A stretch of 64,000 bases of DNA from Streptomyces sp. CGMCC 4.7035 (GTDB lineage: Bacteria; Actinomycetota; Actinomycetes; Streptomycetales; Streptomycetaceae): NCBI RefSeq assembly GCF_031583065.1, contig NZ_CP134053.1:3100001-3164000 (forward strand), in the 5' to 3' direction. Each line of letters begins with the position of its first letter. Position 1 is the first letter of the stretch. Shown in pieces: positions 25,467 to 33,762 of this stretch. Below the pieces are notes generated by a model that saw nothing but the letters and a program-made list of their open reading frames with translations, did not search any database and was not told the origin of the DNA. The position numbers and the translations under genes were made by a program.

Positions 25467-26637
25467 GGTTCGCCTGCGCCGAGGCACCCGTCGCATCCAG
25501 CCAGTTGACGTCGTAGCTCAGTACGAGCCGGCCGTCGCCGCTCAGCGCCGGGTGCGCCTGCGGGTTGTATGCGGCCACCTCGCCCTGCGGCAGTGGCGGG
25601 CTGAAACTCCTCGTCGGACCGTGCCAGGGGCCGGTGGGCGCACACGCCCAGTACGACGTGACCGTGGTCAGGCCACGGGTACCGGCGGCCATGGTGAACA
25701 GCACGTACGTCCCCCCGTCCCGCACGACCGTGAAGGCGCTGCCGACACCGGTCCTTGGCCCGTCGCCCAGCACGGCCCTGGGCCGCGGCCGCGACGTCCA
25801 CGCCGAGCCGTCCCAGTACTGCCAGTTTGCCGCCCGGTCGAGCCGGCCGCGCGGCACCCGTGCCACGTAGGCCCGCGAGGCGGGACGTGAGGCGGCCTGG
25901 GCGTCGTCGCCGCCGAACACATATGTCCACTCGCCGTCGGCCACCGCCGTCGTACCGAACAGCACCCGCCGCGAGGGGTCGGGGACCTGCTCCTGACCGA
26001 GGATCCGCACGACGCCCTCGACGCGCAGGTCGGGCAGGGAGAGCGTGGCCACCTCCGTCGCGGTGGGGACGCCGTAGATCCAGGGGTACGCGCCGGTCGT
26101 ACGGGTCCACAGCAGGACGCGGACGACCTGCTCGGACGAACCGGGGGAGCGGGGCTCGACCCGGGCCGCCACCGGCCAGCGCCACTGGTTCGGTCCCGGG
26201 TCCGGGAACAGCGGCGCCGGCAGGGTGCTCAGCAACCGGCCCGCAGGCGACATCACGACCGCGGAGTTGCGCACCAGCGGCGCCGAGACGTCCCGCCAGG
26301 CGTAGGACTCGCCGACCGGGTTGGGCGGACCGTGCACCTGGCCGAGATACGTGTCCGAGAACAGCCACAGCAGCCGCCCGTCCGGCAGCCGCACCGAATG
26401 GGTGCCGTCGCCGCCGGTCCAGTCGTCGGTGCGCGTGGCGTCGTCGCCGTATCGCGTGAACTCGGTGTTCAGCGCGGTGTCGGCCGTCCAGGACGTGAGG
26501 GTGCGCTCGCCGCACGTGCCGCCGCTCTTCTGGTCGTGGTGCGGGAGGGCGGCGAACAGCACGGCCGCGCAGACCAGGGCCAGAACCAGACCAAGCCCGG
26601 TTCCGGCCCGCCGCCGTGCTCGTACGTCGTCGGGCAC
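25405..26637 (-). CDS. Membrane-anchored DUF4185 protein (beta-propeller-like)
   Basis: About 410 residues. After a short basic N-terminus comes one hydrophobic segment (GLGLVLALVCAAVLFAAL, about 13-30), probably an uncleaved anchor or signal. The rest is an exported domain with repeated W/D-rich blades (GDGTHSVRLPDGRLLWLFSD, TYLGQV; TYVFGGDDAQ; GTYVLFTMAAGTRGL; GRLVLSYDVNW). These match the DUF4185 family, related to five-bladed glycoside-hydrolase-like propellers. Activity is unknown. The start is uncertain: GTG 26637 is used because the hydrophobic segment follows closely, but no clear ribosome binding site is seen. It overlaps the convergent symporter gene by 62 bases. Confidence 0.78.
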   Translation of the reverse strand: MPDDVRARRRAGTGLGLVLALVCAAVLFAALPHHDQKSGGTCGERTLTSWTADTALNTEFTRYGDDATRTDDWTGGDGTHSVRLPDGRLLWLFSDTYLGQVHGPPNPVGESYAWRDVSAPLVRNSAVVMSPAGRLLSTLPAPLFPDPGPNQWRWPVAARVEPRSPGSSEQVVRVLLWTRTTGAYPWIYGVPTATEVATLSLPDLRVEGVVRILGQEQVPDPSRRVLFGTTAVADGEWTYVFGGDDAQAASRPASRAYVARVPRGRLDRAANWQYWDGSAWTSRPRPRAVLGDGPRTGVGSAFTVVRDGGTYVLFTMAAGTRGLTTVTSYWACAPTGPWHGPTRSFSPPLPQGEVAAYNPQAHPALSGDGRLVLSYDVNWLDATGASAQANLSRNVSLYRPRFVTLRLAPG

Positions 26638-26928
26638 GCCCGGGACGTTAGTGGCTCCCGGGTTCCCGGTCCATGGGCGGGTCACGGGGCGGTGGCCCGC
26701 GTCGACGGGGTGTCGCAGGGGTGTCGCCTTTGCCGGTGCGCGGAGCGGTGTCCCGCCGTCCTGTGCCCCCGCACGGCGGCGACCGGCCTGTCGACTCCCC
26801 CGAGTGCCGGCGAGCCGGTCGGCCGCCAACCAGACGATCGCAGCGGGGCGTTGGCGGATCAAGGCCGAATTGGTGCACAATCCATCAGCCAGGCTCATCG
26901 ATGCGGGGAGCACGGGGAGAGCAGCGGA

Positions 26929-27867
26929 GTGGACCTGACGGAGATCGAAACCTTCCTGGCGCTGTCGGAGGAACTGCACTTCGGACGCACCGCCGAACGC
27001 ATGAGACTGTCCCAGTCCCGCGTCAGCCAGCTGATCCGGTCACTGGAACGACGCATCGGCGCACCGCTGTTCACCCGCACCAGCCGCCGGGTCGAGCTGA
27101 CCCCGCTGGGCGAGCACACCCGCGGCACCCTCGGCGCCGCCCACGCAAGCCTCAGAAAGAGCTACGACGAGGCGTGCGCCATCGCACAGGGCATGGTCGG
27201 CACCCTGCGCGTCGGCTTCCTCGGCTGCCTCAACGGCCCGCCGCTGACCGACATGGTCGTCGCCTTCGGCCGTCGTCACCCGGCCTGCGACGTCACGGTG
27301 GCCGAGGTGCCCTGGCCCGACCCGTACGGGCCGCTGCGAACAGGCGAGATCGACGTCCTGTTCACGGTACTGCCGATCGACGAGCCGGATCTGAAGGTGG
27401 GCACCGTACTGGTGTCCCACGGCCGGGTGCTGGCCGTCGGCCGGGACCATCCGCTGGTGGAGCGGGAGGCGGTCGACATCGAGGACCTGGCGGACTGCGT
27501 CCTGCTCGACGGCCCCGCCGAACTGCCGGAGGCCCTACGACACGGCTTCTGCCCGCCGTTCACCCCGCGCGGCAGGCCGCTCAGCCGCGGGAACGGCGGA
27601 CGGACCTACCAGGAGGCGCTCCACCGGGTCGCCACCGGCGAGTCGGTGTGGACGACCCATGAAGGACTGTTCCACGCGTACCGGCACCCCGGCGTAGTAC
27701 ACCGACCGCTCACCGGACTGCCTCCGGCCAACGGCGCCCTTGTCTGGCGCACGGACACCGAGAACGCCAAGGTGCGGGCCTTGACGGCACTGGGCGCGCG
27801 GATGGCCGCCGGTCGATCCGGGGACGCCACCAACCCCGGATTCGGGTCAGCGGAGGTCATCCTGTGA
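26929..27867 (+). CDS. LysR-family transcriptional regulator
   Basis: 312 residues. Winged HTH at about 1-60 (IETFLALSEELHFGRTAERM, then RLSQSRVSQLIRSLERRIGA), followed by a LysR effector domain from about 90 (GTLRVGFLGCLNGPPLTDMV) to 290. The GTG start at 26929 has GGGGAGAG about nine bases upstream. The long open frame before it has no HTH-family similarity. The gene is divergent from DUF4185 with 291 bases between, but no metabolic target gene adjoins it. A tRNA-like gene on the other strand begins three bases after its stop codon. Confidence 0.9.
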   Translation: MDLTEIETFLALSEELHFGRTAERMRLSQSRVSQLIRSLERRIGAPLFTRTSRRVELTPLGEHTRGTLGAAHASLRKSYDEACAIAQGMVGTLRVGFLGCLNGPPLTDMVVAFGRRHPACDVTVAEVPWPDPYGPLRTGEIDVLFTVLPIDEPDLKVGTVLVSHGRVLAVGRDHPLVEREAVDIEDLADCVLLDGPAELPEALRHGFCPPFTPRGRPLSRGNGGRTYQEALHRVATGESVWTTHEGLFHAYRHPGVVHRPLTGLPPANGALVWRTDTENAKVRALTALGARMAAGRSGDATNPGFGSAEVIL

Positions 27868-27870
27868 GAG

Positions 27871-27947
27871 GGGCGGGGCGGTCGGATTCGAACCGACGTC
27901 CTCCGAGATGATGTCGCGGCGCACTACCTCTGTGCTACGACCCCGCC
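27871..27947 (-). tRNA. tRNA-like gene of abnormal structure
   Basis: A perfect T arm (GTCGG-TTCGAAT-CCGAC), a normal D arm (GCAC-AGAGGTA-GTGC) and a 5-base variable loop are present on the minus strand. The acceptor is odd. GGCGGGG pairs with CCCCGCC, and two more pairs (CG/CG) follow after a bulged T, giving a 9-bp stem with five bases, not two, before the D stem. The anticodon stem CCGCG/CTCGG has a C-U mismatch. Its loop ACATCAT lacks the universal U33 and would present ATC. No CCA is encoded. It could be a decayed tRNA or a tRNA-like RNA with another role. I cannot assign an amino acid. Confidence 0.6.
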
Positions 27948-28016
27948 TTGCCGATGATCGTAAGCCCCCAACTCCGCTGGTGGAAAGAAGTTTTCATAAG
28001 GGCGCCCACCGGGTCG

Positions 28017-28934
28017 TCAAGGCCGCAGCACCACCTTCCCGAGGTTGCTCCGCGACTCGATCGCCTCGTGGGCCTTCGCCGCGTCCTCAAGCGGGAACTC
28101 CGCGTGTACGGCGGGCCGCAGAGTGCCTTCCGTGAACAGGCGCCACAGCTCCTGCCGCCACCGTTCGTACAGCTCCGGCTTCCCGCGGGCGATCCGCGCC
28201 ATCTGGAAGCCGATCACGGACTTCGCGCCCACCAGCAGGTCGTACGCCTGGATGGTGCCTCCGCCCGAGCTGTAGGCCACGAGCCGGCCGCCGGGTGCGA
28301 GCGCGGCCAGGGCCGGGGTGAGGAGCTCGCCGCCGACCGCGTCGAGGCAGTAGTCGACCGGCTCGCCCCAATCCGGGAAGTCGTACGTGACCACTTCGTC
28401 GGCGCCCAGCGCGCGTACGAACTCCGCCTTGCCGGGGTCGGACACGGCGCCGACGACGCGCGATGCGCCGCGTACCCGGGCCAGTTGCAGCGCGAGATGG
28501 CCGACGCCGCTCGCCGCCGCCGTGACCAGGACCGACTCGCCGGGCTCGGGGTGTGCCGCCGTCAGCGCGCCGAGCGCGACCAGGCCGCTGCGCACCAGCG
28601 CGACCGCGTCGACGGGTGAGGCGTCGTCGGGCAGGGGAGACGCCATGGCCTCGTGCAGGGGCGCGAAGTCGGCGTAACCGTGCCCGAAGCACAGGCCCGT
28701 CACACGGTCGCCGACCCGGAAACGCGTCACACCGTCGCCGACCGCCACCACCTCACCGGCGATCTCGCCGCCGAGCGCGATCGGCTCGGCGGCCTCGGTG
28801 ACCTTGCGCACGACCGGAAGGGTGACGCCGACCGCCTCGCAGCGCACGAGGAGTTCACCGGGGCCCGCCTCGGGGACGGGGACCTCCTCCAGGAACAGGG
28901 GGCCGCCGGTGGACTCGTACCGGACGCGACGCAT
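28017..28934 (-). CDS. Zinc-type alcohol dehydrogenase/quinone oxidoreductase
   Basis: 305 residues of the medium-chain dehydrogenase superfamily, quinone oxidoreductase branch. The GroES-like N-terminal half includes GGEIAGEVVAVGDGVTRFRV and GDRVTGLCF. The nucleotide-binding half has the motif VTAAASGVGHLALQLARVRG and the C-terminal EDAAKAHEAIESRSNLGKVV. Catalytic zinc ligands are not evident, as expected for quinone reductases. ATG at 28934 with GGAGG four bases upstream. It faces a MarR-family gene across two perfect palindromes, so it is very likely that regulator's target, perhaps induced by quinones or other electrophiles. Confidence 0.92.
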   Translation of the reverse strand: MRRVRYESTGGPLFLEEVPVPEAGPGELLVRCEAVGVTLPVVRKVTEAAEPIALGGEIAGEVVAVGDGVTRFRVGDRVTGLCFGHGYADFAPLHEAMASPLPDDASPVDAVALVRSGLVALGALTAAHPEPGESVLVTAAASGVGHLALQLARVRGASRVVGAVSDPGKAEFVRALGADEVVTYDFPDWGEPVDYCLDAVGGELLTPALAALAPGGRLVAYSSGGGTIQAYDLLVGAKSVIGFQMARIARGKPELYERWRQELWRLFTEGTLRPAVHAEFPLEDAAKAHEAIESRSNLGKVVLRP

Positions 28935-28988
28935 CGTACCTCCAGAGGTTGCCGGGGCCCCGTGGGACGTGGGGACCTCCGAACAAGT

Positions 28989-29054
28989 CGTTGGGAGTCC
29001 CAACGGTATCCGGACTCCCTTTCATTGGGAAGCCCAATGAATTTTCGTTATGCT
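28989..29054. promoter_or_regulatory. Two MarR operators and a leaderless promoter
   Basis: Two perfect dyads fill the gap between the oxidoreductase and marR starts. One is CGTTGGGA-G-TCCCAACG (28989-29005). The other has arms TTCATTGGG (29021-29029) and CCCAATGAA (29033-29041). Both share TTGGG/CCCAA half-sites. A -35-like TTGGGA (29025-29030) inside the second dyad and TATGCT (29049-29054) are 18 bp apart, which would place transcription start at or next to the marR ATG (29061). That predicts a leaderless, self-repressed message. Confidence 0.78.
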
Positions 29055-29060
29055 GTGACC

Positions 29061-29498
29061 ATGGCCGAACCTCCCCTCCTCGCGATCCGCTCCCTCCCCA
29101 GCTGGCTCCTCGGCCGTGCCGCCGCGCGGGGCCGCGCCCTGGTGGCGGACGCCCTGGCCGCCGAAGGCATGAAGATGTGGCACCACGTCGTACTCTCCGC
29201 CGTCCGTGACCTCGCCCCCGTCGCCCAGGCCGACCTCGGCCGCAGTGTCGGCCTCGACCCCAAGGACCTGGTCGGCATCCTCAACGACCTACAGGCCGCC
29301 GGCCACGTCGTGCGCGAGCCGGACCCGAAGGACCGCCGCAAGAACGCCGTGTCGCTCACGCCGGACGGCGCGAGGCTGCTGACGCGCTGCGAGCAGGCGG
29401 CCCGCGAGGCGAACGACGCGCTGCTCGCCCCTCTCCCGGCGGCAGACCGTGACCGGTTCATGGACCTGTTGATCCGGATTTCCGGTACGGAGAGCTGA
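29061..29498 (+). CDS. MarR-family transcriptional regulator
   Basis: 145 residues with the MarR winged-helix core: VAQADLGRSVGLDPKDLVGI, LNDLQAAGHVVREPDPKDRR (wing tip DPKDRRKN) and AVSLTPDGARLLTRCEQAA. ATG at 29061 lies seven bases after a -10-like TATGCT with no ribosome binding site, so the transcript is probably leaderless. The two palindromes between it and the divergent oxidoreductase are the natural operators. By family, a small aromatic or oxidant ligand should release it. The isochorismatase-like gene begins 19 bases downstream and is likely co-transcribed. Confidence 0.93.
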   Translation: MAEPPLLAIRSLPSWLLGRAAARGRALVADALAAEGMKMWHHVVLSAVRDLAPVAQADLGRSVGLDPKDLVGILNDLQAAGHVVREPDPKDRRKNAVSLTPDGARLLTRCEQAAREANDALLAPLPAADRDRFMDLLIRISGTES

Positions 29499-29517
29499 CT
29501 GGGGTTAACGTTCCGTC

Positions 29518-30045
29518 ATGACCGCACCCCTCGCGCTCGATCCCGCGCGCACCGCCCTCGTGCTCGTCGACCTGATGGACCGCATCGTCGCCCTGCCCCT
29601 GGAGCCCCACAAGGGCACCGACGTCCTCGTCGCGGCAGAGCAGTTGGCGGGCGCGTTCCGCTCGGCCGGCGCACTCGTCGTCCTCATCCGCGTCGAACGC
29701 CCCGGCGTCCCCGAACAGCCGCCCGGCAGCCGGCTGGCGGCCGGCCTGCTCAGGGACGGCGACCTGGAGATCGTGAAGCGGACCATCGGCGGCTTCCTGG
29801 GCACGGGCCTGGACGAGCACCTGAGCGAACGCGGCATCACCACCCTGGTCTTCGGAGGCATCGCCACCAACCTGGGCGTCGAGTCCACCGCCCGCGCCGC
29901 CGCCGACCTCGGCTACAACCTCGTCTTCGTCGAGGACGCCATGGCAGCCCTCACCGCCGCCGAGCACGAGGCCTCGGTCAGGCTCGACTTCCCGCGGCTC
30001 GGGTCGGTCGTGGCCGCCCCGGACGTGCGCTTCACGACCGGCTGA
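29518..30045 (+). CDS. Isochorismatase-fold hydrolase lacking the catalytic Cys
   Basis: 175 residues with the cysteine-hydrolase (isochorismatase-like) fold. The first catalytic Asp is in LVLVDLMDRIV and the Lys is in DLEIVKRTIGGF. The third motif normally contains Cys. Here it reads FGGIATNLGVESTARAA, with Gly where the nucleophilic Cys is expected. The cis-peptide-type turn and fold are otherwise intact. It is therefore either an isochorismatase-type non-cysteine hydrolase or an inactive relative. It follows marR by 19 bases and probably shares its transcript and induction. A 13-bp terminator follows. Confidence 0.88.
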   Translation: MTAPLALDPARTALVLVDLMDRIVALPLEPHKGTDVLVAAEQLAGAFRSAGALVVLIRVERPGVPEQPPGSRLAAGLLRDGDLEIVKRTIGGFLGTGLDEHLSERGITTLVFGGIATNLGVESTARAAADLGYNLVFVEDAMAALTAAEHEASVRLDFPRLGSVVAAPDVRFTTG

Positions 30046-30106
30046 CCGGACACCTCCGTCACGACCGGTCGACCCCGTCGGTCGAAAAGGTCAGCCGAAA
30101 AGGTGT

Positions 30107-30161
30107 GCGGCGGGGCCCCTACGGCGCAGGGGGCGCTCCCCGCCGGTCGGGGCCCCGCCGC
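30107..30161. terminator. Bidirectional terminator
   Basis: GCGGCGGGGCCCC (30107-30119) pairs perfectly with GGGGCCCCGCCGC (30149-30161). The 29-base loop can form extra pairs (GGGGGCG with CGCTCCCC). It separates the marR operon from the convergent end of the formate dehydrogenase operon. Confidence 0.8.
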
Positions 30162-30180
30162 CGTGCCGCGGGCAAGCCGG

Positions 30181-31029
30181 TCAGCCCTGGGCGGCCGCGG
30201 CCCGCAGGGCGATGCGGTCCTCGCCCGCGTACACGTTCATGGAGCTGCCCCGCAGGAAGCCCACCAGGGTCAGGCCCGTCTCCGCGGCCAGGTCCACGGC
30301 CAGGGAGGACGGGGCCGAGACCGCGGCCAGCACCGGGATGCCCGCCATCACCGCCTTCTGCGCCAGCTCGAAAGAGGCGCGGCCCGAGACCAGCAGGATG
30401 GCGCGGGACAAGGGAAGGTCCCCGTTCTGCAGGGCGCGGCCGACCAGCTTGTCGACCGCGTTGTGCCGGCCCACGTCCTCGCGGACGTCGAGCAGCTCCC
30501 CGTCCTCGGCGAACAGAGCCGCCGCATGCAGCCCCCCGGTCCGGTCGAAGACCCGCTGAGCCGCGCGCAGCCGGTCGGGGAGGCTCGCGAGCAACTCGGG
30601 CGTCACCCGGACCGGGGGAGTGTCGGCGATGGGCCAGCGCGCCGTCGTACGGACCGCGTCCAGGCTCGCCTTGCCGCACAGGCCGCACGACGAGGTCGTG
30701 TACACGTTGCGCTCCAGCGTGATGTCGGGGACCGTCACGCCCGGCGCGGTCCTCACATCCACCACGTTGTACGTGTTCGAGCCGTCCACCGTGGCGCCCG
30801 CGCAGTACACGATGTTCTGCAGGTCGCTCTGCTGCGCCAGCACGCCCTCGCTGACCAGGAACCCGGCGGCGAGCGCGAAGTCGTCGCCCGGTGTGCGCAT
30901 GGTGATCGCGAGCGGTTTGCCGTTGAGTCTGATCTCCAGGGGTTCCTCGGCGACGAGCGTGTCCGGGCGGGTGGAGACCGCCCCGTCCCGGATGCGGATC
31001 ACCTTGCGTCGTTCCGTGACTCGTCCCAT
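30181..31029 (-). CDS. fdhD: Formate dehydrogenase accessory sulphurtransferase FdhD
   Basis: 282 residues. FdhD passes sulphur from cysteine desulphurase to the Mo-bis-MGD cofactor of formate dehydrogenase, an essential maturation step. The catalytic pair is visible as Cys115 and Cys118 ([12 protein letters not shown]). [33 protein letters not shown] and [12 protein letters not shown] are family signatures. ATG at 31029. It begins seven bases after the Fe-S subunit's stop and is the last gene of the formate dehydrogenase operon. Cytoplasmic. Its presence supports the neighbouring enzyme being a true molybdenum or tungsten formate dehydrogenase. Confidence 0.96.
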   Translation of the reverse strand: MGRVTERRKVIRIRDGAVSTRPDTLVAEEPLEIRLNGKPLAITMRTPGDDFALAAGFLVSEGVLAQQSDLQNIVYCAGATVDGSNTYNVVDVRTAPGVTVPDITLERNVYTTSSCGLCGKASLDAVRTTARWPIADTPPVRVTPELLASLPDRLRAAQRVFDRTGGLHAAALFAEDGELLDVREDVGRHNAVDKLVGRALQNGDLPLSRAILLVSGRASFELAQKAVMAGIPVLAAVSAPSSLAVDLAAETGLTLVGFLRGSSMNVYAGEDRIALRAAAAQG

Positions 31030-31036
31030 GTCCTGA

Positions 31037-31897
31037 TCAGCCCCGGTTCTGTACGTGCTGGTAGCCGAAACGGCCCTTGATGCAGAGGTTGCCGTGGGTC
31101 ACCGGGTTGTCGTGCGGAGAGGTGACCTTCACGATCTCATTGTCCTGCACGTGGAGCGTGAGATTGCAGCCCACTCCGCAGTACGCGCACACGGTCGTCG
31201 TCCGCGTCTGCGCCGCCTCGTTCCACGTACCCGCCGCACGCATGTCGAACTCCGACTTGAAGGACAGGGCCCCCGTGGGGCACACCTCGACACAGTTGCC
31301 GCAGTACACGCACGCCGAGTCGGTCAGCGGCGCGTCGTGCTCGACGGCGATCCGCGCGTCGAAACCACGCCCGGAGACCGAGATGGCGAAGGTGTTCTGC
31401 CACTGCTCGCCGCAGGCGTCCACGCACTTGTAGCAGAGGATGCACTTGTCGTAGGCGCGCACATACAGGTCGTTGTCGATCTTCGGTGATTCGTCGACGC
31501 GGGCGGCGTCCGGGCCGAAGCGGTCCGGCTTCGCCCCGTACTCCTTGATCCAGTCGGCGGCCTTCGGTGTCGTCGACAGGTCGACCGAGGAGGCCAGCAG
31601 CTCCAGGACGATCTTGCGGCTGTGGCGGGCGCGCTCGGTGTCCGTCCGCACCTCCATGCCCGGCTCGGCCCTGCGTGAACAGGCCGGGACGAGGGTCCTT
31701 GACCCCTCCACCTCCACGACACAGGCCCGGCAGGCGTTCTTCGGCGTGAGCGTGTCGCCCTGGCAGAGCGTCGGCACGTCCTTTCCGGAAGCCCGGCACG
31801 CGTCCAGGATCGTCGCGCCCTCGGGGACCCTCGCCTCCTCCCCGTCGACGGTGAACTCCACCATCCGGCGCGGCACCCCCAGCGGTACGGCGGTCAT
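31037..31897 (-). CDS. Formate dehydrogenase Fe-S subunit carrying the Mo-proximal [4Fe-4S] domain
   Basis: 286 residues. The NuoG-like N-terminus binds [2Fe-2S] through Cys45, Cys56, Cys59 and Cys73. Two ferredoxin clusters follow: Cys152/155/158/162 and Cys196/199/202/206. The last 55 residues are the start of a formate dehydrogenase catalytic chain: Cys237-x2-Cys240-x3-Cys244 and Cys272 ([17 protein letters not shown]), which hold the [4Fe-4S] cluster beside the Mo cofactor. In ordinary FdhA this continues directly into the catalytic domain. Here the chain ends, and that domain is a separate gene upstream in the operon. It wires electrons to the NuoE-F subunit. ATG at 31897 with GGGAG upstream. 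Confidence 0.92.
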   Translation of the reverse strand: MTAVPLGVPRRMVEFTVDGEEARVPEGATILDACRASGKDVPTLCQGDTLTPKNACRACVVEVEGSRTLVPACSRRAEPGMEVRTDTERARHSRKIVLELLASSVDLSTTPKAADWIKEYGAKPDRFGPDAARVDESPKIDNDLYVRAYDKCILCYKCVDACGEQWQNTFAISVSGRGFDARIAVEHDAPLTDSACVYCGNCVEVCPTGALSFKSEFDMRAAGTWNEAAQTRTTTVCAYCGVGCNLTLHVQDNEIVKVTSPHDNPVTHGNLCIKGRFGYQHVQNRG

Positions 31898-31925
31898 ACG
31901 GCGGCTCCCGTGCGGCTCATCGCGG

Positions 31926-33761
31926 TCATTCGTACGCCCCCAAACGGTCGATGGCGGATTCCACGGCGTTCCACGCGGTCTGCCCCAGACCGCAGATCGA
32001 TGCGTCCCGCATGGCCCGGCCCACCTCTCTGAGCAGGGCGATGTCGCCGGCGGCCGCCGCACCCGTGCGCTCCACGATCCGGTGCAGCGCCTCCTCCTGA
32101 CGCACGGTCCCCACCCGGCACGGCACACACTGGCCGCAGGACTCGTCGCGGAAGAACTCCGCGATGCGCAGCAGGAGACGGGGGAGCGGGACCGTGTCGT
32201 CGAAGGCCATGACCACCCCCGAACCGAGCGTCGTGCCGGCCTCGCGGGTGCCTTCGAAGGTGAGCGGGATGTCCAGTTCGTCGGGGCGCACGAAGCCGCC
32301 GGCCGCCCCACCCAGCAGGACGGCGCGCAGCCGGTCACGCACCCCGGCCAGCACCAGCAGCTCGCCCAGCGTCGCACCGAACGGCAACTCGTAGACGCCC
32401 GGCCGGTCCACGCTCCCCGACACGCAGAACAGCTTCGGCCCGGTGGACCTCCCCGTGCCGATCGCCGCATACGCCTGCGCGCCCGTCGTCAGGATCGGCA
32501 GAACGTTGACCAGCGTCTCCACATTGTTCTCGACCGTGGGTTTGCCGAACAAACCCTTCTCCACAGGGAAGGGCGGCTTCGACCGCGGCTCCCCCCTGTA
32601 CCCCTCTATGGAGTTGAACAGAGCCGTCTCCTCGCCGCAGATGTACGCGCCCGCGCCCCGGCGGATCTCGATGTCGAAGGCGTACCCCTGACCGAGAACG
32701 TCCTCGCCGAGCAGCCCACGCGCGCGTGCCTGCGCGACGGCGTGCTCCAGGCGGCGCAACGCCCGCGGGTACTCACCGCGCAGATACAGATAGCCCTGAT
32801 GGGCGCCCGTCGCGTACGCCGCGATCGTCATCGCCTCCACCAACGCGAACGGATCGCCCTCCATGATCACGCGGTCCTTGAACGTGCCCGGCTCGGATTC
32901 GTCCGCATTGCACACCAGGTAGTGCGGATGGTCCGGCTGGGACGCCGTGGCCTGCCACTTGCGGCCGGTGGGGAAGGCGGCGCCACCGCGCCCGAGCAGG
33001 CCCGAGTCGGTGACCTCACGGATGACTCCGGCAGGACCGAGCTCGAAGGCCCGGCGCAGGGCCGTATAGCCGCCGTGGGCACGGTAGTCGTCCAGCGACG
33101 AGGGATCGACCACACCGACACGGCGAAGCAGCGTCAACGACGGATCCCCCGCCTGGGGAACCGCCATCGCCGCCGGCGGCTCCACGGGCGCCGAGTCCGG
33201 CGCGCTCGCCGCGAGGACCGCCCCCTCCACGGTCGCCGGCGCCGACACGGCCGTACGCACCGGATCCCCCGCCCTGACCGCGAGCGCCGCCGGGGCCCGC
33301 TCGCACAGGCCCAGGCAAGGGCCGCGCTCGACCGACACACCACTGCCGACCCCCAGCCGGGCCTCGATCCCCGCACACAGCTCGGACGCCCCCGCCGCCG
33401 TGCACGCCAAATCCGTGCACACATGCAGCACGGTCGCGGGCCGCGGCTTCACCGAGAACATCGCATAGAACGTGGCGACCCCGTACGCCTGTGCCGGCGG
33501 CACGGTCAGCCGCCGGCACAGATAGCCGAGGGCACCCTCACTGATCCAGCCGATCCGGTCGTTGAGAGCGTGCAGCCCCGGCAACAGCAGATCGCGGCGC
33601 TCCCGGGCCTCGCGCCCGCCACGGGCCCACCTCAGGTCCGCCGCCCTCATGTCATCGCGGGCCGCGCCCTCCCACGAGGACCGAGGAGGGCCGAGCAGGG
33701 CGTCCACGGCCGCCCGTTCCTCGTCCGTGGGTTTGCCGTCGCCGAAGTGCAGATCCACCAC
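31926..33761 (-). CDS. NAD-reducing NuoE-NuoF fusion subunit of formate dehydrogenase
   Basis: 611 residues joining two complex-I-type modules. Residues about 45-160 are NuoE-like, with [2Fe-2S] ligands Cys115, Cys120, Cys149 and Cys153. Residues about 205-611 are NuoF-like, with the FMN/NAD site SGLLGRGGAAFPTGRKW, NADESEPGTFKDR and GAGAYICGEETAL. The [4Fe-4S] ligands are Cys542, Cys545, Cys548 (ESCGQCVPC) and Cys590. Similar NuoEF-type subunits form the diaphorase part of soluble NAD+-dependent formate dehydrogenases. The GTG start at 33761 follows the catalytic subunit's TGA after one base. Inferred reaction of the complex: formate + NAD+ to CO2 + NADH. Confidence 0.94.
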   Translation of the reverse strand: MVDLHFGDGKPTDEERAAVDALLGPPRSSWEGAARDDMRAADLRWARGGREARERRDLLLPGLHALNDRIGWISEGALGYLCRRLTVPPAQAYGVATFYAMFSVKPRPATVLHVCTDLACTAAGASELCAGIEARLGVGSGVSVERGPCLGLCERAPAALAVRAGDPVRTAVSAPATVEGAVLAASAPDSAPVEPPAAMAVPQAGDPSLTLLRRVGVVDPSSLDDYRAHGGYTALRRAFELGPAGVIREVTDSGLLGRGGAAFPTGRKWQATASQPDHPHYLVCNADESEPGTFKDRVIMEGDPFALVEAMTIAAYATGAHQGYLYLRGEYPRALRRLEHAVAQARARGLLGEDVLGQGYAFDIEIRRGAGAYICGEETALFNSIEGYRGEPRSKPPFPVEKGLFGKPTVENNVETLVNVLPILTTGAQAYAAIGTGRSTGPKLFCVSGSVDRPGVYELPFGATLGELLVLAGVRDRLRAVLLGGAAGGFVRPDELDIPLTFEGTREAGTTLGSGVVMAFDDTVPLPRLLLRIAEFFRDESCGQCVPCRVGTVRQEEALHRIVERTGAAAAGDIALLREVGRAMRDASICGLGQTAWNAVESAIDRLGAYE

Positions 33762-33762
33762 A

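Noticed and set aside
27871..27947. Calling a functional tRNA with a named amino acid
   Set aside because: The anticodon loop lacks U33, the stem has a mismatch and the acceptor is irregular, so no identity can be assigned.
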